This document shows, in pieces, positions 24,730 through 37,611 of a stretch of 64,000 bases of DNA. The translations under genes were made by a program, and so were the position numbers. Source of the DNA: Apoda limacodes (taxonomy: Eukaryota > Arthropoda > Insecta > Lepidoptera > Limacodidae); the NCBI GenBank assembly GCA_946406115.1, contig OX291558.1:19026205-19090204 (forward strand), given 5' to 3'. Position 1 is the first letter of the stretch; each line of letters begins with the position of its first letter. Under the pieces are notes generated by a model. That model saw only the letters and a list, made by a program, of their open reading frames with translations, had not been told where the DNA came from and made no database searches.

Positions 24730-25171
24730 GGCGCGTTCGTTCTGGGATTAAGAGTTCCCACGAATGATACTTTTCACACTTTTGATAACGACAGTTTTGC
24801 CACCGACACCTACCGTTCGTTTAGCTTTGAAACGTTACAAACAAAATTTTTGGTTACAAAACCTGCAAAACGAACGCTTGACGTACACACACTACGATAA
24901 AACACACACACACTACCATAAACAATGAATATGTATAGGCAGTTTGACAGATTAACACAAAAACCCCACCTTCAGACATGGGTCTAAAGTTTCATTTTTC
25001 GGTTGCAAAAGTGACAAAAATAACAAAAATATCGTAAACGAACGCATGACAGTTTGTCACAGATGATACTAAAATTTTGATACTTTTGATACCAATGCTA
25101 AACGAACGGATGACAGGTGGCAAAAGTAATGAAAATAATGATTCTGCATCCCAGAACGAACGCGCTCGTAG
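24725..25171. mobile_element. MITE with long TIRs and 5-bp CGTAG duplication
   Basis: The left end GCGCGTTCGTTCTGGGAT at 24731 is exactly mirrored at the right end (to 25165). The similarity extends, with gaps, over about 100 bp on each side, including CCGTTCGTTTAGC. CGTAG flanks both ends (24725-24729 and 25167-25171). Body about 435 bp, non-coding. The 5-bp duplication and GC-rich termini do not fit Tc1/mariner or piggyBac. The superfamily is not assigned. Confidence 0.75.
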
Positions 25172-28100
25172 TTATACCACATAACTTTAGCACGGACGCG
25201 AAGCGGGAAGAATTTCGAACATTGACCTTTTACTTTTGAGCCTGTGTTCAGTGGTCAAATAGTAGTAATTTCTGATGACAGCGGTCGGTCATCACATCTG
25301 TGCGAGCGCGACGACACATAATTATGCGCGTGCAACACAGACAAATAATACGTTACATTTTGTTAGAAATATATTTACAACCCACTTCTACCTTCGCCTT
25401 TTGCCTCAGAGAACTGACTTAAATACAAAAGTCCCCGGAATTATACAAAAAATCGCCAAAATATGTAAATAAATTCTTATAAAATAAAAATAAATGCCAA
25501 ACATAAATTTTCACTTGCTATTTGAGAGTAAAGGTGAGGTATATATTATTGTGTGTTCATACTTATATTTTTCGCATTTTACTTCAAAACTATTAATTTA
25601 AAAAAAGATGCAAATATTCAAATTTTTAGCCAAAAATTTTTTTATTTATTTAAATATAACAAGGGAAGTGAAAAATGTTCGGCAACTCAAACCTACAATT
25701 TGAGGTATGCTTCGTGTAGGTCTTAAAGTGTAGTAGGTAAAAATGTTACAACAATGTAAATAAGTAAAATTACTCAGCCGACTACGCTTCAAGGACTTAA
25801 CTGCACTATTAAAAATAAGGACACTAAACACTGGTATTATAAGTGTGCATATCTGCAGAATTTCATTCATAAAACTGTTGCTGCAATTCTATTTCTAGAT
25901 AAAGCGCACAATCTACCAAGGTCCAATCACAAGTCCCGCTTCGCCATAACACACCCATAGACCCCATAAAACTGGCTATTCATGAATTCATAACTTCTCA
26001 CTTTGGTCACAGATAAAGTAAAAATATACTGTCCGTAAGAAATGGCCGCGCAAATTTTATGGCAACCATAGGAAATTTATTTAAACGCGACCTCTTTATG
26101 CACATAAAAGATAGGACACGCTTGCAAATAAACATTTTTTTGCTTATAGTCTCAGTATATTTTAAGAAAATATTTAAGTATATAAAATACATACGCCACA
26201 GAGTAATTAGGCGGTTTTTTTTATGAATTTAATAATTCAATTTATTTAATACTAATATTGTGTATTAAATAATTGCCTTTGAAACAGAACCTACAATTTA
26301 ATTCACACCGATTTTAATTTACCTGCACCTTGCCCTCAACTTCGGACATTTTGGATTTTCCATGGCTTACCTGTGAAATAAATTTTGGGTATAGTAGTCG
26401 TGAAGGTATTTTTTTTTTTATTTTATTTTAGAGCCTGTTACAAAATTATAGAAGCTTCCTTTGGCGTTTAAAAGTGTTTAAACGAACTTAAGACAAAACA
26501 AGTTACTTCGTGTTACATAACATTCATATTCATACATACTGCCGAAGCTACTTTGCGTACAACCGCATGAGATCTAACTTCTTTCTAAGTTACAAACCCT
26601 ACTGTTTTATGTATGTATGTAAGATCCTAAGTATTCCTGGATTCTGTAGAAATAGAGGCAAATCTAACCATTTGCCTCTACTACTAAGAAAATACGAAAT
26701 CGGATAATACTTCGGAAATACATATTAATAAATAAAAAGATAAGTAATGAAAGGAATATTAAAAATATTAAATATGTATAAAACTTATATATCGATTTTA
26801 TCAAAAATAATTACTGTTGGTAGTATTTATTTATTCGTTGGCCAGCCAACTGTACTATCATAACTGTACCACAGGAAAAAAGCGTTTATAAAGCGCTATT
26901 ACCGTGATTTTTTCATATTTCTAGATCGCGCTGTTAAAAAGTTAGAGGGGGACACCAATATTTCAACTTTGGAAGCCAATAACTCGCCAAATATTCATTT
27001 TAGAGAAAAAATTACCTAAAGAGAATACAATTCGCGGCGCCTCGCAGCGTGCTTCATACAAACGAATTTTCCATTTATTTTTGACACTTACTAATCAACC
27101 ATTACGAAATTTGGAAGACATAGTCTAGGAATAAATATCTATCCCTCAAATTAATTCCTTGGGAATAAGGCAAAGAATAAGAAATACGTAAATGAATATA
27201 CAGCAAAACGCCCACTAAGTCTAGTAACTTTGCTTAATGCCATTGAAATCAGAATTTATTATCACACGTCTGCGTTCCTACAATGCCTAAAACCCACATC
27301 ATACAATAGAACTCACAGATATTGATAGACGATTCTCGACGTGTGCGGCCGCACCGCATTACATTACCACATATTTCTTGATAACGGCCCCTGCTAAAGG
27401 TAATTTCTCATAGCGCACATTCCGCCTTATTCCTATTCAAAGTGGAATCCTGTTACAAAACATTTTACTTTGTAAAGAGAATTTGAAGCGAATTTATCAC
27501 TGAGCTCTGCGGGAAAATGAGTTATAATGCGGGGAAATTGTGCAGAAGTCTCGCGTGAAAGTCTTTGTTGGTGTGCAGTAGAATATTTGCTTATTTTTAG
27601 TTTTTTTTTTCTTTTTAAGGAAAACATTGTAATACCGTCGTATTTTCTTGCTCTAAAAACTAATTGAAAACCTACACGTTTGTACTTTTCGAATATACAA
27701 AAGCATTATATCTAACTCATATTAATTTTTTGTCCAATATACATGGTCATACGACGATTGTTACTTTAAAATTTGCTGCAGATAAGTGCTTAGCAAAATT
27801 TAAATGTACGAGAAACTATGGTGGCTATTACGGAACTAATAAATTTAAAGAAACTGTTTATAGGTATTGGCATGTGTTTAAACTCTTTCCACTTCTTATA
27901 TGTCCTATATATGCTCTATTCGGCGTAACTCTGTTTATTTAGTTTCTCAGGTATAATATCCCAAATTTGCCGTATTGTTTAACTGCTCCGCCGACGACGC
28001 AAAAACGAAAGAGTGGAATAACTTTGAAGCCACTGTTTGTGTGTCTGTTTGTCTGTGGTATTGTAGAGTTCTTTGGGGTAACTGAGCGCAGTGGGTAAAT

Positions 28101-29160
28101 GAGCGCAATGGGTTATCTGCAGAATAGGGAGCGGGAGATAGGTTGTTTGCTTGGATCGGATAAAGACGCCTGAATGGCCAACTAGTCTCGACTTAACTAG
28201 TCACAGTTTGTATTTGCATTTGTTATTTTAAGAGCATTCGTGGCCAATTTATTCTTCTGTGTATATTGTTAATGATATCCTTACACTACTAACTAATAAA
28301 CAATAATTTAGTCTTCTTTGTATATTGTTAATGATATCCTTAGACTACTAACTAAAAAACAATAATTTATAAGGTTTACTTAAATACAGATTTTGATTAA
28401 AGCAAGCAGTGCGCTAACTTATTCCTTATATCCAGTTACAGTTACCCGCAATGTGGGTCAAAATAACGCATCTCAATTATGTTATGTTAACAGGAAAAAA
28501 ACTACTATAATTTTCGTTTTTGTATTTATTTCAATTTAGAGGCTTAAAAATGTTTTATCTAAAAGCCGAGTGTTTATATTCCTAATTCTTATACTTTATG
28601 GGTGGTGTAGCTGTACACAAGTAGGTACATTTGAAAAAAGACAAGTTACGCAAAGCATTAAACGTTTGAATATGTGAGACTTTTATAACTTTAAAGCTGT
28701 AGGTATTACTGTTGTTCGAGTTGCGGTTCTGTTTAATTCATTTTACTTTGAACAAACCCCCTTTACGATGATAGAATACCCTCTTGAGATCGAGTTGCGA
28801 GTGATTTTAACTTTTTTGAACAATACGAATAAAAAATACAGCAAAATGTTAAACTGTAATTTCAATTTGTAAATTATGTTTTTTTCTTTTAGGAATCTTA
28901 CTTTTGTTTTTCTTTTCTTTGCATCATAGCATTATTGAAATGGAAAATCCATATAGCGACTGTGTCATTCCATGTTATTTATGCCATATATTGCCAAACA
29001 TTTCCTTTACCCTGGCGTGGGGTATCATAAATGGAGTTTTTTTATCTTTTTTGTAGACCATTTTTGTTACAGGCAGAGTCTATACTCTATCTCTGTAATT
29101 AGGATTTTCTCTATACATAGTACCTAAACAAACTTTCTATGTTTATTACCTATTAACTGT
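25172..29160. other. Long non-coding stretch
   Basis: No gene recognised. The plus frame at 27664-27942 (92 codons, no ATG start at its listed left edge) has AT-driven composition and no domain. A tandem duplication at 28252-28369 is listed separately. Confidence 0.35.
28252..28369 (+). repeat. 59-bp tandem duplication
   Basis: Two head-to-tail units of 59 bp, each containing TATTGTTAATGATATCCTTA and CAATAATTTA, differing at only a few bases. This is a recent local duplication. Confidence 0.85.
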
Positions 29161-29164
29161 GCCA

Positions 29165-29570
29165 AAAAAAAAACCGACGAAATCCGTGTCGTACACACAT
29201 TAAATTAGGATTCTGTAGAACGTGTATTATTGTTTGAAAAACATGTAAATTTATTTTGTTTAAATAATTTTCGTTAAAAGTATTTATAACATGGTTCAAC
29301 AGCATCAAGCGTCATGCAAATTCGATCAGTCGCCCATCAGCCGCCCATCCACCGCACATACTCCACTATCTACATAAATATTGAGGGAGAGAAAGCCTTC
29401 GCTCGCAAACGGGTGAATCTTGTATTTATGAACAAGTAATGCGATACTATTTTGTATTTTCTGATATTATGTACTTTTTCGTAATAGTTTTAAGGGGTAC
29501 CAAAGGGTACAAAAATTACTAAGTCTACCCTGTATGTCAGTCCGACCTTTAAAGGGCTGTACATTTTACA
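29165..29570 (+). repeat. Dispersed repeat with (A)n/CCGACGAA start
   Basis: The left part matches 23541-23660 (GTCGTACACACATTAAATTA, then TTCTGTAGAA). The right part (GTCAGTCCGACCTTTAAAGG) matches phrases near 31650 and, reversed, 33490. This fits a common lepidopteran non-autonomous element, but exact ends are unclear. Confidence 0.4.
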
Positions 29571-29593
29571 TTTTTCACAGAACACCTATACGT

Positions 29594-29693
29594 ATGGGGT
29601 TCTTCAAAAAAGAAGTTATTAGATTTCTGAATGGTCGGCAACGCGCGAGTGATGGCTTGTTTGCCACCTTAGTGGTATTAAAAAAAAAAAAAA
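29594..29693 (+). mobile_element. LINE 3'-end fragment, family A, internal deletion
   Basis: Reads TGGGGTTCTTCAAAAAAGAA, GGTCGGCAACGCGCGAGTGA, then jumps straight to GCTTGTTTGCCACCTTAGTG and a clear poly-A run. The segment usually between the last two blocks is deleted. Confidence 0.75.
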
Positions 29694-29699
29694 CCACCC

Positions 29700-31886
29700 A
29701 GTCATAACAGGCAACAGACTAAATAGGCAAAAGTGATCATCAAAACTAATTGTCACTTAAAGGTTACAAAGGGTCTAACATACCGCAAACACGTTCCATC
29801 CTATGTTTGTTCTCGCAAAAGATACTTGTGTGTCCAACTCACAAAGAAACTCTAGACCAATGTTTGCAAAACACTGCAATGGCTTCCATTTATTGTTACA
29901 GTACCAAGCATTAATAAACCTTAAGAGACCAGGAAATGACTTCAAATTCCATTATCAATAGGATTATCGACCGGAAAGTTTATAATCGAACCATTATGCA
30001 CCTTAACACCAACGATCAAGGTCCTTTTAAGGTGTCTCGGTCAAAGTCATTTAATTTTGAATCTTAATGAGTACTAGTTAGGGTAGGAAGTAGCATGAGG
30101 GTTGAATGATGACTCACAGACATCGAGGGCGTCAGTCCCGCGGCACTCGTGCCTTGGCTGAAAGGTCATCGCCAACTCTGTCTCGGCTCCCGCTCGACGA
30201 TGGAAGGGAAGTAGCCATTACGCCATTTTATTAGCTTAAGATAAAAGCTGTTCTAGCTCAGTGTTCATTGGTGATTATAATAGAACATGCTAGAAAGGCA
30301 ATTTCTAAGTATACTCTTTGATCGTAGATTGTTAAACATGGAATGCTAGTAAACCCGAACCGAAGTCTCGCTTCGTTCGTTCGTTTGCCAATTTAAACGC
30401 TCAACTTTTCATTTCAATGCGAGGAACCACAGGAAACAAAATACTTTTTTTATTAGAAAACTATTAACAGTAAAATGGGAACGATTTAAATTTACCTTTA
30501 ACGACAAAATCTGCGTGGTTGGGGTTTTTTTTTCTTTCTACTTTATTGTGCGGTCGTGATGCTGGCCACTACGATTTTAAAATAACACTGCATTTTTATT
30601 CTTATTTTAAGAAAGTAATATTCTTCCGCAAACATTTTATAGAAATAAAGTATCCACTTACAGACCAACAACACAAAAAGTGGTTAGGCACAAGGCTTTA
30701 CTTTGCTACACAAATAAAAAAAAATTGGTAATTGAAAGGTACCCTTGTTCGATTTTCGAATTTACTTACATCCCTGAGATATACTGAGATCACACTCAGT
30801 AAACTAAATTTGCATTCCGCTTTTTGTGTTAAATACTTGAAGCTTAACCATCAACGAATATTAAACACCTTGTACTTACAAAAACATGGCGGTAGTTACC
30901 TATGTGTATTTATTTATCAAAGACTTAGATTCTAAGTCTTAGAAGGTCATTGGCATTTAGAATTAAGCCAAAGATAGGGTCTGAAAAAACTTGGCATCAA
31001 AATACAAAAATAAAAAGGCCGAGGTAGATATTTGACTTAATGAAACTAAATTCAAATTGAGATATAATTTCTTTTTGAGTTGACTTTTGAATCATTTATA
31101 AACTTTAATATCTTCAGTAAAGTTAAGCCCTCCTTTTTTTGTTCAAAAGAAGCTATTCGTTTTCTCGATTCTTTGCATTGACACATCCACCGTTGTCAAA
31201 TCGAACAAAGAATGAAAAATGATAAAATATTCGTATAAGGGACTGAGATATAATTGAAGAGAATAAATAGAAATAAACGTTAAAAAAAACTTTTAAGCTA
31301 ACTTTTTTTTTACATTAGATGTATCAAGAACTGAGAAAGGGTATTAAGTTCTAGCTGGGGTTTAAAAATTACACTTAAATAAAAAAGGTGGTATTTTATC
31401 GGAGTTTGAACACATAATATTTATTTTTTCAAATCTTTCCTCCTAACATAATCTCCAAATAATATTTTCCTTTCTGCGCTCACGTTTTTAATTTTTTTCC
31501 TCTTCGAAGCCCCAGATTTATTGTGTATTCCGCAACCGCAGATACCATATTTGAGTCCTTTTATTTTCTAGTTTTTAGGGTTTCATACCCATAGGGTGCT
31601 AATGGAACCTTATAATGAAACATTCACAACGCTATCTGCTCCTGTCAGTCCGACATTTAAAGAGTTCTATATTCACACTGGGCTAGTTTTAGTTTGTTCT
31701 AAAACGATCTTTGTTGTTGTTTCAAATACGGGTGTGCTGCTGGTGTAGACACGGCAGTGGACTATCTGATCCTCGGGCTCGAATTTATATTCGCCGCGAT
31801 AAATTGATAAACAAAAAAATACAATTATCGATTGATCGAATTCAATCCACTGGACATGGCGGACTTAACCAGCATGACGCCAATGT
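29700..31886. other. Non-coding stretch
   Basis: No exon recognised. 30110-30230 is GC-richer than its surroundings without an ORF. 30937-30985 shares AGAAGGTCATTG and AGGGTCT with 15728-15765. A short palindrome (AAGACTTAGATTCTAAGTCT) sits at about 30920. Confidence 0.35.
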
Positions 31887-32019
31887 ATTTTTTTATATCA
31901 CTAAGGAAGCAAACAAGCTTACGGTCCGCCTGATGGTAAGCGATCACCGTAGCCTATGGACGCTTGCCACACCAGGGGTATCACCCGCGCGTTGCCGACC
32001 CTTCAGAAATCTAATAACT
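31887..32019 (-). mobile_element. LINE 3'-end fragment, family A
   Basis: On the plus strand a T-run then CACTAAGGAAGCAAACAAGC, TAAGCGATCACCGTAGCCTA and GCGCGTTGCCGACCCTTCAG. 5'-truncated near CTAATAACTA. Confidence 0.75.
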
Positions 32020-34090
32020 AACAATGTTTTCATATTGTGCTCATAGGGGCTGAGGAAAGAAATTTAGACCATGTCTTTTTTAGCAATGCAATCCAGCTAT
32101 TCTTATTAAGTATGACACACGACAGTTGTAGTTTTCAAGAAAGGAGTTGCCTTAGATCTAGCCAACACCCATGTATCACAGTCGGTTGTTGTTGTTGTGG
32201 CTGGTTGATCCGCAATAGCACCTGGCAGTGTCGGCTTAAGATAAACAGCAAGAAAGTGGTTTGTTAATAGTAACGACAATATATAACTTACTGTAGGGTC
32301 TGACGGTTTAGTATACACATGCAATTCTCACAGTAGCGTGTTGAGAGAAGAGGACTAAGGTCTTCGTGACGTGGTCGATAAGCCTTGTCGTGAGCTTGCG
32401 TTTTATGTAAGTACTTGGTAATATGTTTTTTTCATTCTAAAGGAAACACATCTTGACCAATTTCTAAAATTTGACACTTTGCAAAAGAGCCGGCAAAGAA
32501 TACGATAAAATAGGATGCAGTAAAGTATCTGCTGTTATCGAGAAGTAATGAATGTCTTTACTGTACGTTAGCACCTACTATTTATTCCACTCAATGTTCG
32601 GATCCCCCTTTTTTTCGCGCAGACTATTATATGGTTTTTTTTTATGTTCTGAACTATTGAAAAACAATTGAACACCAAAATAAACCTCTATGACTATAAG
32701 TAATAAAACAATTTTATATTTGTCAATTGCAGGAGATTTGAAAAAATAAATTAAGTAAAAACCACATTTTAATTTATTACGTAAGAAAATTGTACTAGTT
32801 CTTTACGTATAATCATATCCAAATTCACTGTGGCAAGAATATTGTTAAGTAAAACATTATTAAACTACGAAACGTATCAAATAAACTTAAATTTTCCTTG
32901 AAGAAAATACAGGACCCTAACAAAAGAATTAATTTGTTAACGCTCTAAAGAGTCTGTAGGAATCTAGGTAACTTTAGAATAAGAAAACAACCAACTTTCT
33001 TTTATTCGAAAATATGGAATATTTTTCCTATTGAAATAACTATGCAAATTTTCCCGACCCTGAACATAGATTATAATAGTCTGCACGTGCACACGCTACG
33101 GTGGCCACGCTTCGATTGGCGCTCACTCTTCCGTGAGCAGTACTGCGACCTTTGCAACTACCCGCATGTTTTACATGTCTGAATATAATAACTACGTTTG
33201 AATTTTGATAAATAATATTGATAAAGTAAAAACATTTATGGGAAATAATCGTAAGTATTATTGTAATGTAGATTACATACATTCTATATTTTTCGGTAAC
33301 GTTTTGTTTTTTATTTTATTTGGTATTTCATAGGAACACTGTCAAATTGGCACTTATGGAATTTATGAAATTGTGTTGGATCCCATCCGTGCTTCAAACA
33401 AAAAAATCGTAATTTTACTTTTGGTTTTTTATTTTTACTTTTGGTTTTGTTAAAAATTACACATATTCTGTGCCAATTTGCCAAAAATAGAGCCCTTTAA
33501 AGGTTGAACACAGAGACAGACAGTATATGATTAGGAATGGAGTTCCGTTCATACTCTTTCAGTACAGAACCCTACCAAATATAAAAAATAGCAAAAGTGT
33601 TTTAGACATTTTCGTTTTTTTCCTCGAGTAGCTTTTCTTCTAATTCTTGTTTTACCAATAGGCTTCTCATTCTAATCCTTGTAAATTTAATTTACTTTAA
33701 CTCCTTAACGCTTATTTATCTACTATTTTTGACTCTTCTTACCAGAGTAACACAACATTATACTTTAATTTTAGTACATCAATAAAATTCTTTGTACAGA
33801 CCCACCACCGGTTTTATTTTTGGATCTTATGACGCCATGTTGAATAACTAGGTTCTGTTCGGTTATTAAAACCAATGTTGGTGTTGAGATAATAATTCGT
33901 TCGAAAACTCTTGTGTCATGCGTCACACTTATTTTAACACCATAAGACCGTAGACGTCACAAATTTCAATTTGACGTTTGCGTTAATAAAGTGACAAGCC
34001 GAACACCAGTTATTTTTTGGATATTCTTGGGTTATACGTAGACCACACCACCAAAAGAAAGTTTCCGAACGCAGCACATTTATTTTGTTT
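32020..34090. other. Non-coding stretch
   Basis: No gene recognised. 33480-33590 holds a reversed piece of the dispersed repeat near 29.5 kb (GAGCCCTTTAAAGGTTGAAC). Short frames are unsupported. Confidence 0.35.
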
Positions 34091-34092
34091 TA

Positions 34093-34205
34093 TACAGAGT
34101 AACAAACTTTTCTGGCGTGGTGTAAAGTCGCTAGTATTGAAAGTTCAAACCATTAATATGGCGACTATAGTTTTGATTTTGGGCCGGAAAGTTTGTTACA
34201 CTGTA
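34093..34205. mobile_element. MITE with TA target duplication, copy 2
   Basis: TA, then CAGAGTAACAAACTTTTCTG on the left. On the right, as reverse complement, CAGTGTAACAAACTTTCCGG, then TA. The internal AAAGTCGCTAGT matches GGTCGCTAGT of copy 1 at 3361. About 109 bp. Confidence 0.8.
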
Positions 34206-35959
34206 TTTTTAATTTTAATATTGTTAATAATAGATAAATTGGTAGATTTATAATGCCAATTTTATTCTACTATCATTGAAAGCTAAACATCGGATTTAAA
34301 AGCTATAGTTTTCTATTTAGAGTGAAACATGTCTTAATATCTCATTAGTGATCTGAAATGAGTCTCCAACATTGAGCTATTAAACTTAGTGCACAACAGC
34401 TCCATGGTTTCTAACTATATAATATGTCTGCTACTTTAGGCCAACAAAGAAAAATTGATTCGAATTTAAAAAAAAATTTCCAACAAGCAACCAGCTACCT
34501 ACACGAGTCGATGTGAACTCTTGAAGAGCAATCCGCTGCTAGTGACGTCACTTCAGTGTTGTCGGTTTCAGACAATTTATCTCCCGACGAGTAAGATATA
34601 TTGCCAGCAATTCCCAAGCTCCTCTGCATTTTAACGAGAACTCTCCATCAAAACTGCATTCTCGTTGCTTAATTGCATTTCTGTTTATGCATCTACTTGG
34701 TGGATAAAATGGTGTTAAATGTACTACCTACAGGTTTTGGTAAACAGTGGCTTTAGGTCGTCATCATCACACATAACTTAGTTTAAATTTCTAACGTTTA
34801 AAAAAAGGGTAAGAACCAAACGGCAAATATAAATCATTAATTAAGATAATGTTGTATCAAGTAGAATTTGTTTGTGTGTTTGTATGTCCCCCACATTTGT
34901 AGGGGGTAATCTCTGCAATTACTAACCGATTATAAAAATTCTTTCATAGATAGAAAACTCCACTATCCTCAAGTAACATGGTCTATTTTTTTGATGTTTT
35001 GTTTAAAATAAGTTTTTAGCTCGAAATAGCTTTGGATTGCAACGACGCAAAGAGGCTAACTGATTACTGCCTCAGGGATAATTGGAAGATTTTTTTCCCG
35101 ATTGTAAGTTCCTATTGTATTTTTTATGGTGTGTCGTAAACTATTTAAGCCAAATGTATGCACAACAATTAGCTTCATTTGGGGCACTGAGATTGGTTAA
35201 GCGACAAGTGTTTAATATATGCATTAATATCAAAACGAAAAAAAAAATCCTAACACTTTAAAAGAAGCAGCACCATCTACTGGTTTCCATAAAATGTATT
35301 TTCTTTTGCAGACAATGTGGCTTTTATAATGTGGTTGTAATAACGTGGTTTTTGGTGTTTATTTTTAAATTAACTTTCGTTGTTATTCCTACTTTCATTA
35401 AGCTAGAAAATTGGATACAAAATTGAGTACTTTAATTAATAAATAGATATTCTTTTATAACCTCTTATGCGTTTACACGTACAGCATGTATTATCAGGTA
35501 ATTGTAGTCTTTGATTACCTGTAATGTAACCCCTGATATTACTGCGAAGTTTCATTTTAAACTTGGAGAATTGTTAGCGAAACGTCGTTATAATTACAAT
35601 TTAATAAATGTGAACTCGTTTCAATTCAACCTGCGAAGGCGAGAAGTTCTTAGAACATCTACCTTAGTCTGATGACGTCGTTTTACATTTAAATTGCTTT
35701 AACAGACAACGCTTTACCAGTGTATTTGTGTATCTACAAGCATATGTTTTATGTAACTAATATACAGTGCTTTCAGATTCACTGTAATTTTGACTCTTGT
35801 CTATAAGATATTTGTATTATAATATATTTATTGCAATAAGAAAAATTTATACAGTAAATTTATAAACTACTGTAATTTTAAACACTTACATACATTATAG
35901 ATGAAACTCATTACGTAAAATAATTTTTTTGAAACATACTGTATGTTTGTCTAATACTG
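34206..35959. other. Non-coding stretch with a Helitron fragment
   Basis: 34858-34995 contains ACTAACCGATTATAAAAATT and a following CTCAAGTAACATGG, a fragment of the Helitron-type body without ends. Nothing else recognised. Confidence 0.35.
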
Positions 35960-36272
35960 CTAGGCTTACGGTCCGCCTGATGGTCAGCGGTCACCACAAC
36001 CGCACCATATGGACGCTTGCAACACCTGGGGCATCACTCACGCGTTGCCGATCCTTCAAAAATCTAATAACTTCTTTCCCAGAGATAACCCCATACTTAA
36101 GTCCTTAGGGAGCACTCAGCAGGGAGCTCATTCCACAACCTAAGTGTTCGTGGGATGAAATTTCTTTGAAACCACACTGTACGCGACCACTTTCCTGTTC
36201 TAAACTCTAGGAATGAAAACCTGCCTATGGCGAGCGGTGCGCTGGTAGAAAGTAACCGTGGGCATCATTTCC
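35960..36272 (-). mobile_element. LINE 3'-end fragment, family A, longest copy
   Basis: On the plus strand GGCTTACGGTCCGCCTGATG to CGCGTTGCCGATCCTTCAAA, then GGGAGCTCATTCCACAACCT, TGTTCGTGGGATGAAATTTC and CTGCCTATGGCGAGCGGTGC. The reverse strand corresponds to the RT C-terminal tail (…RHRQ…FIP…LGL…WNELP type), broken by stops. The final TTTGCCACC module and poly-A are absent. Confidence 0.75.
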
Positions 36273-37610
36273 TCATAAAACATCACACACAAAATTTAAT
36301 GTTTTATTATATAACGTGGTTAACTATAATAAGGAATTAACCACGTAACCGTAAAAACCTGTCATACCTTTTTTTCTTGATTGCTACTTGTAAGTTTTTT
36401 TTTACTTTTGATATGTAAAAGTGCTTGTTGAGAATAAATAAATTCTTTAAATATATTTTTATTACATTAATTTAACCACCTTAAACAATTATTTATGTTT
36501 TATTATGACCTTTAATGAATGGCACGACAAAGTCATCGTCAAAGTTCCGAAGTTTCGTGTAATTTGATTGAAGTTGATTGTAATTAATCTCAAGCTTCCA
36601 CTAATTACGTATGTTGTACATAAATCAATGTTTATTAAACTTTGTTTGTTTACGTGAATATTAACTTTAAACAAGCTAAGTTAAAATGATTTAGTTAGAC
36701 TTAGATAGCTAAACTGACAGGCACGAGAAGAAGAATTCCCACGAGAATAGATTTTCCGCGGGGTCGACTTCAATCGTCTGCTAATTCGTACTGACTCCTC
36801 ACTGTGAACTATGGCCTAAGCCTTTTTCTCCAAGAAAATGCCTTTGCCACTACAGTTGGGCGTATAATGGCAGACGCTAGCAAAGCATATAAAGTTGATT
36901 TTTATTATTCTGTTCGTAAGTGTTTTGCGCGTACGAAGAAAACGACATGCCATATAAATTATTGCACTGTCTTTCTGTATAGAAACAGATATATAAAGAC
37001 TCATCTACTAAATGAGCATCAGGTTATTTAACCAACACTCTTCTGACCAGCTCTTCAGTCTCATGGCACTATCCAGTTCCTATATCAGTTTCTATTTACA
37101 TATTGTGTGTAGACAGTAAAGTAGTCTCGGCCAGTACCACTTTATTTTAATCTCCTCTCTTGAATATCTGGTTCCCTGCAGTATCACCCACCTACGTACA
37201 GAATCCCACGCGGTACTCTAAAAGGTTTGCTGGCACCTTACCCTCCAATCATTAATCAATTTGCCATGGTAATTCTCGACACATATAAACGTTTAAATGT
37301 ACTATGTTTACGAAATAAGGTTATTACTTGTTTTCATGTGCTAACAGAATAATAGGTAATTAACTTCTAGGTACAATTTTAATTGTATTAATTTAATTAT
37401 TAGGTAGAGTTGGGCAAATGATTTTTATTATAAATTACATTATTATACATTAGAAATAATCAAATTAATAAAAAATAGATTAATAACTTAAGTAAATTAA
37501 TTAATTTTAACTATGTATTTAAATTACTTGTGTCTACAGGCAGTGTGAGTTGGCACTGGGCAGTAATAACCCATATATAGATCACTCATTATGACCTATG
37601 GAAATACGTG
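36273..37610. other. Non-coding stretch
   Basis: ACGTGGTTAA (36314) and TTAACCACGT (36337) form a perfect 10-bp inverted pair. The plus frame at 36804-37031 (75 codons) has no recognisable domain. No exon called. Confidence 0.3.
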
Positions 37611-37611
37611 G

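Noticed and set aside
27664..27942. 92-codon plus frame
   Set aside because: The listed left edge is not an ATG, the composition follows the AT bias, and there is no recognisable domain.
31711..32046. 111-codon plus frame as a gene
   Set aside because: Its right half runs antisense through a family A LINE 3' end, and the left half has no domain.
36804..37031. 75-codon plus frame MNYGLSLFLQENAF
   Set aside because: No family resemblance, and an overlapping frame of similar length exists on the other strand.
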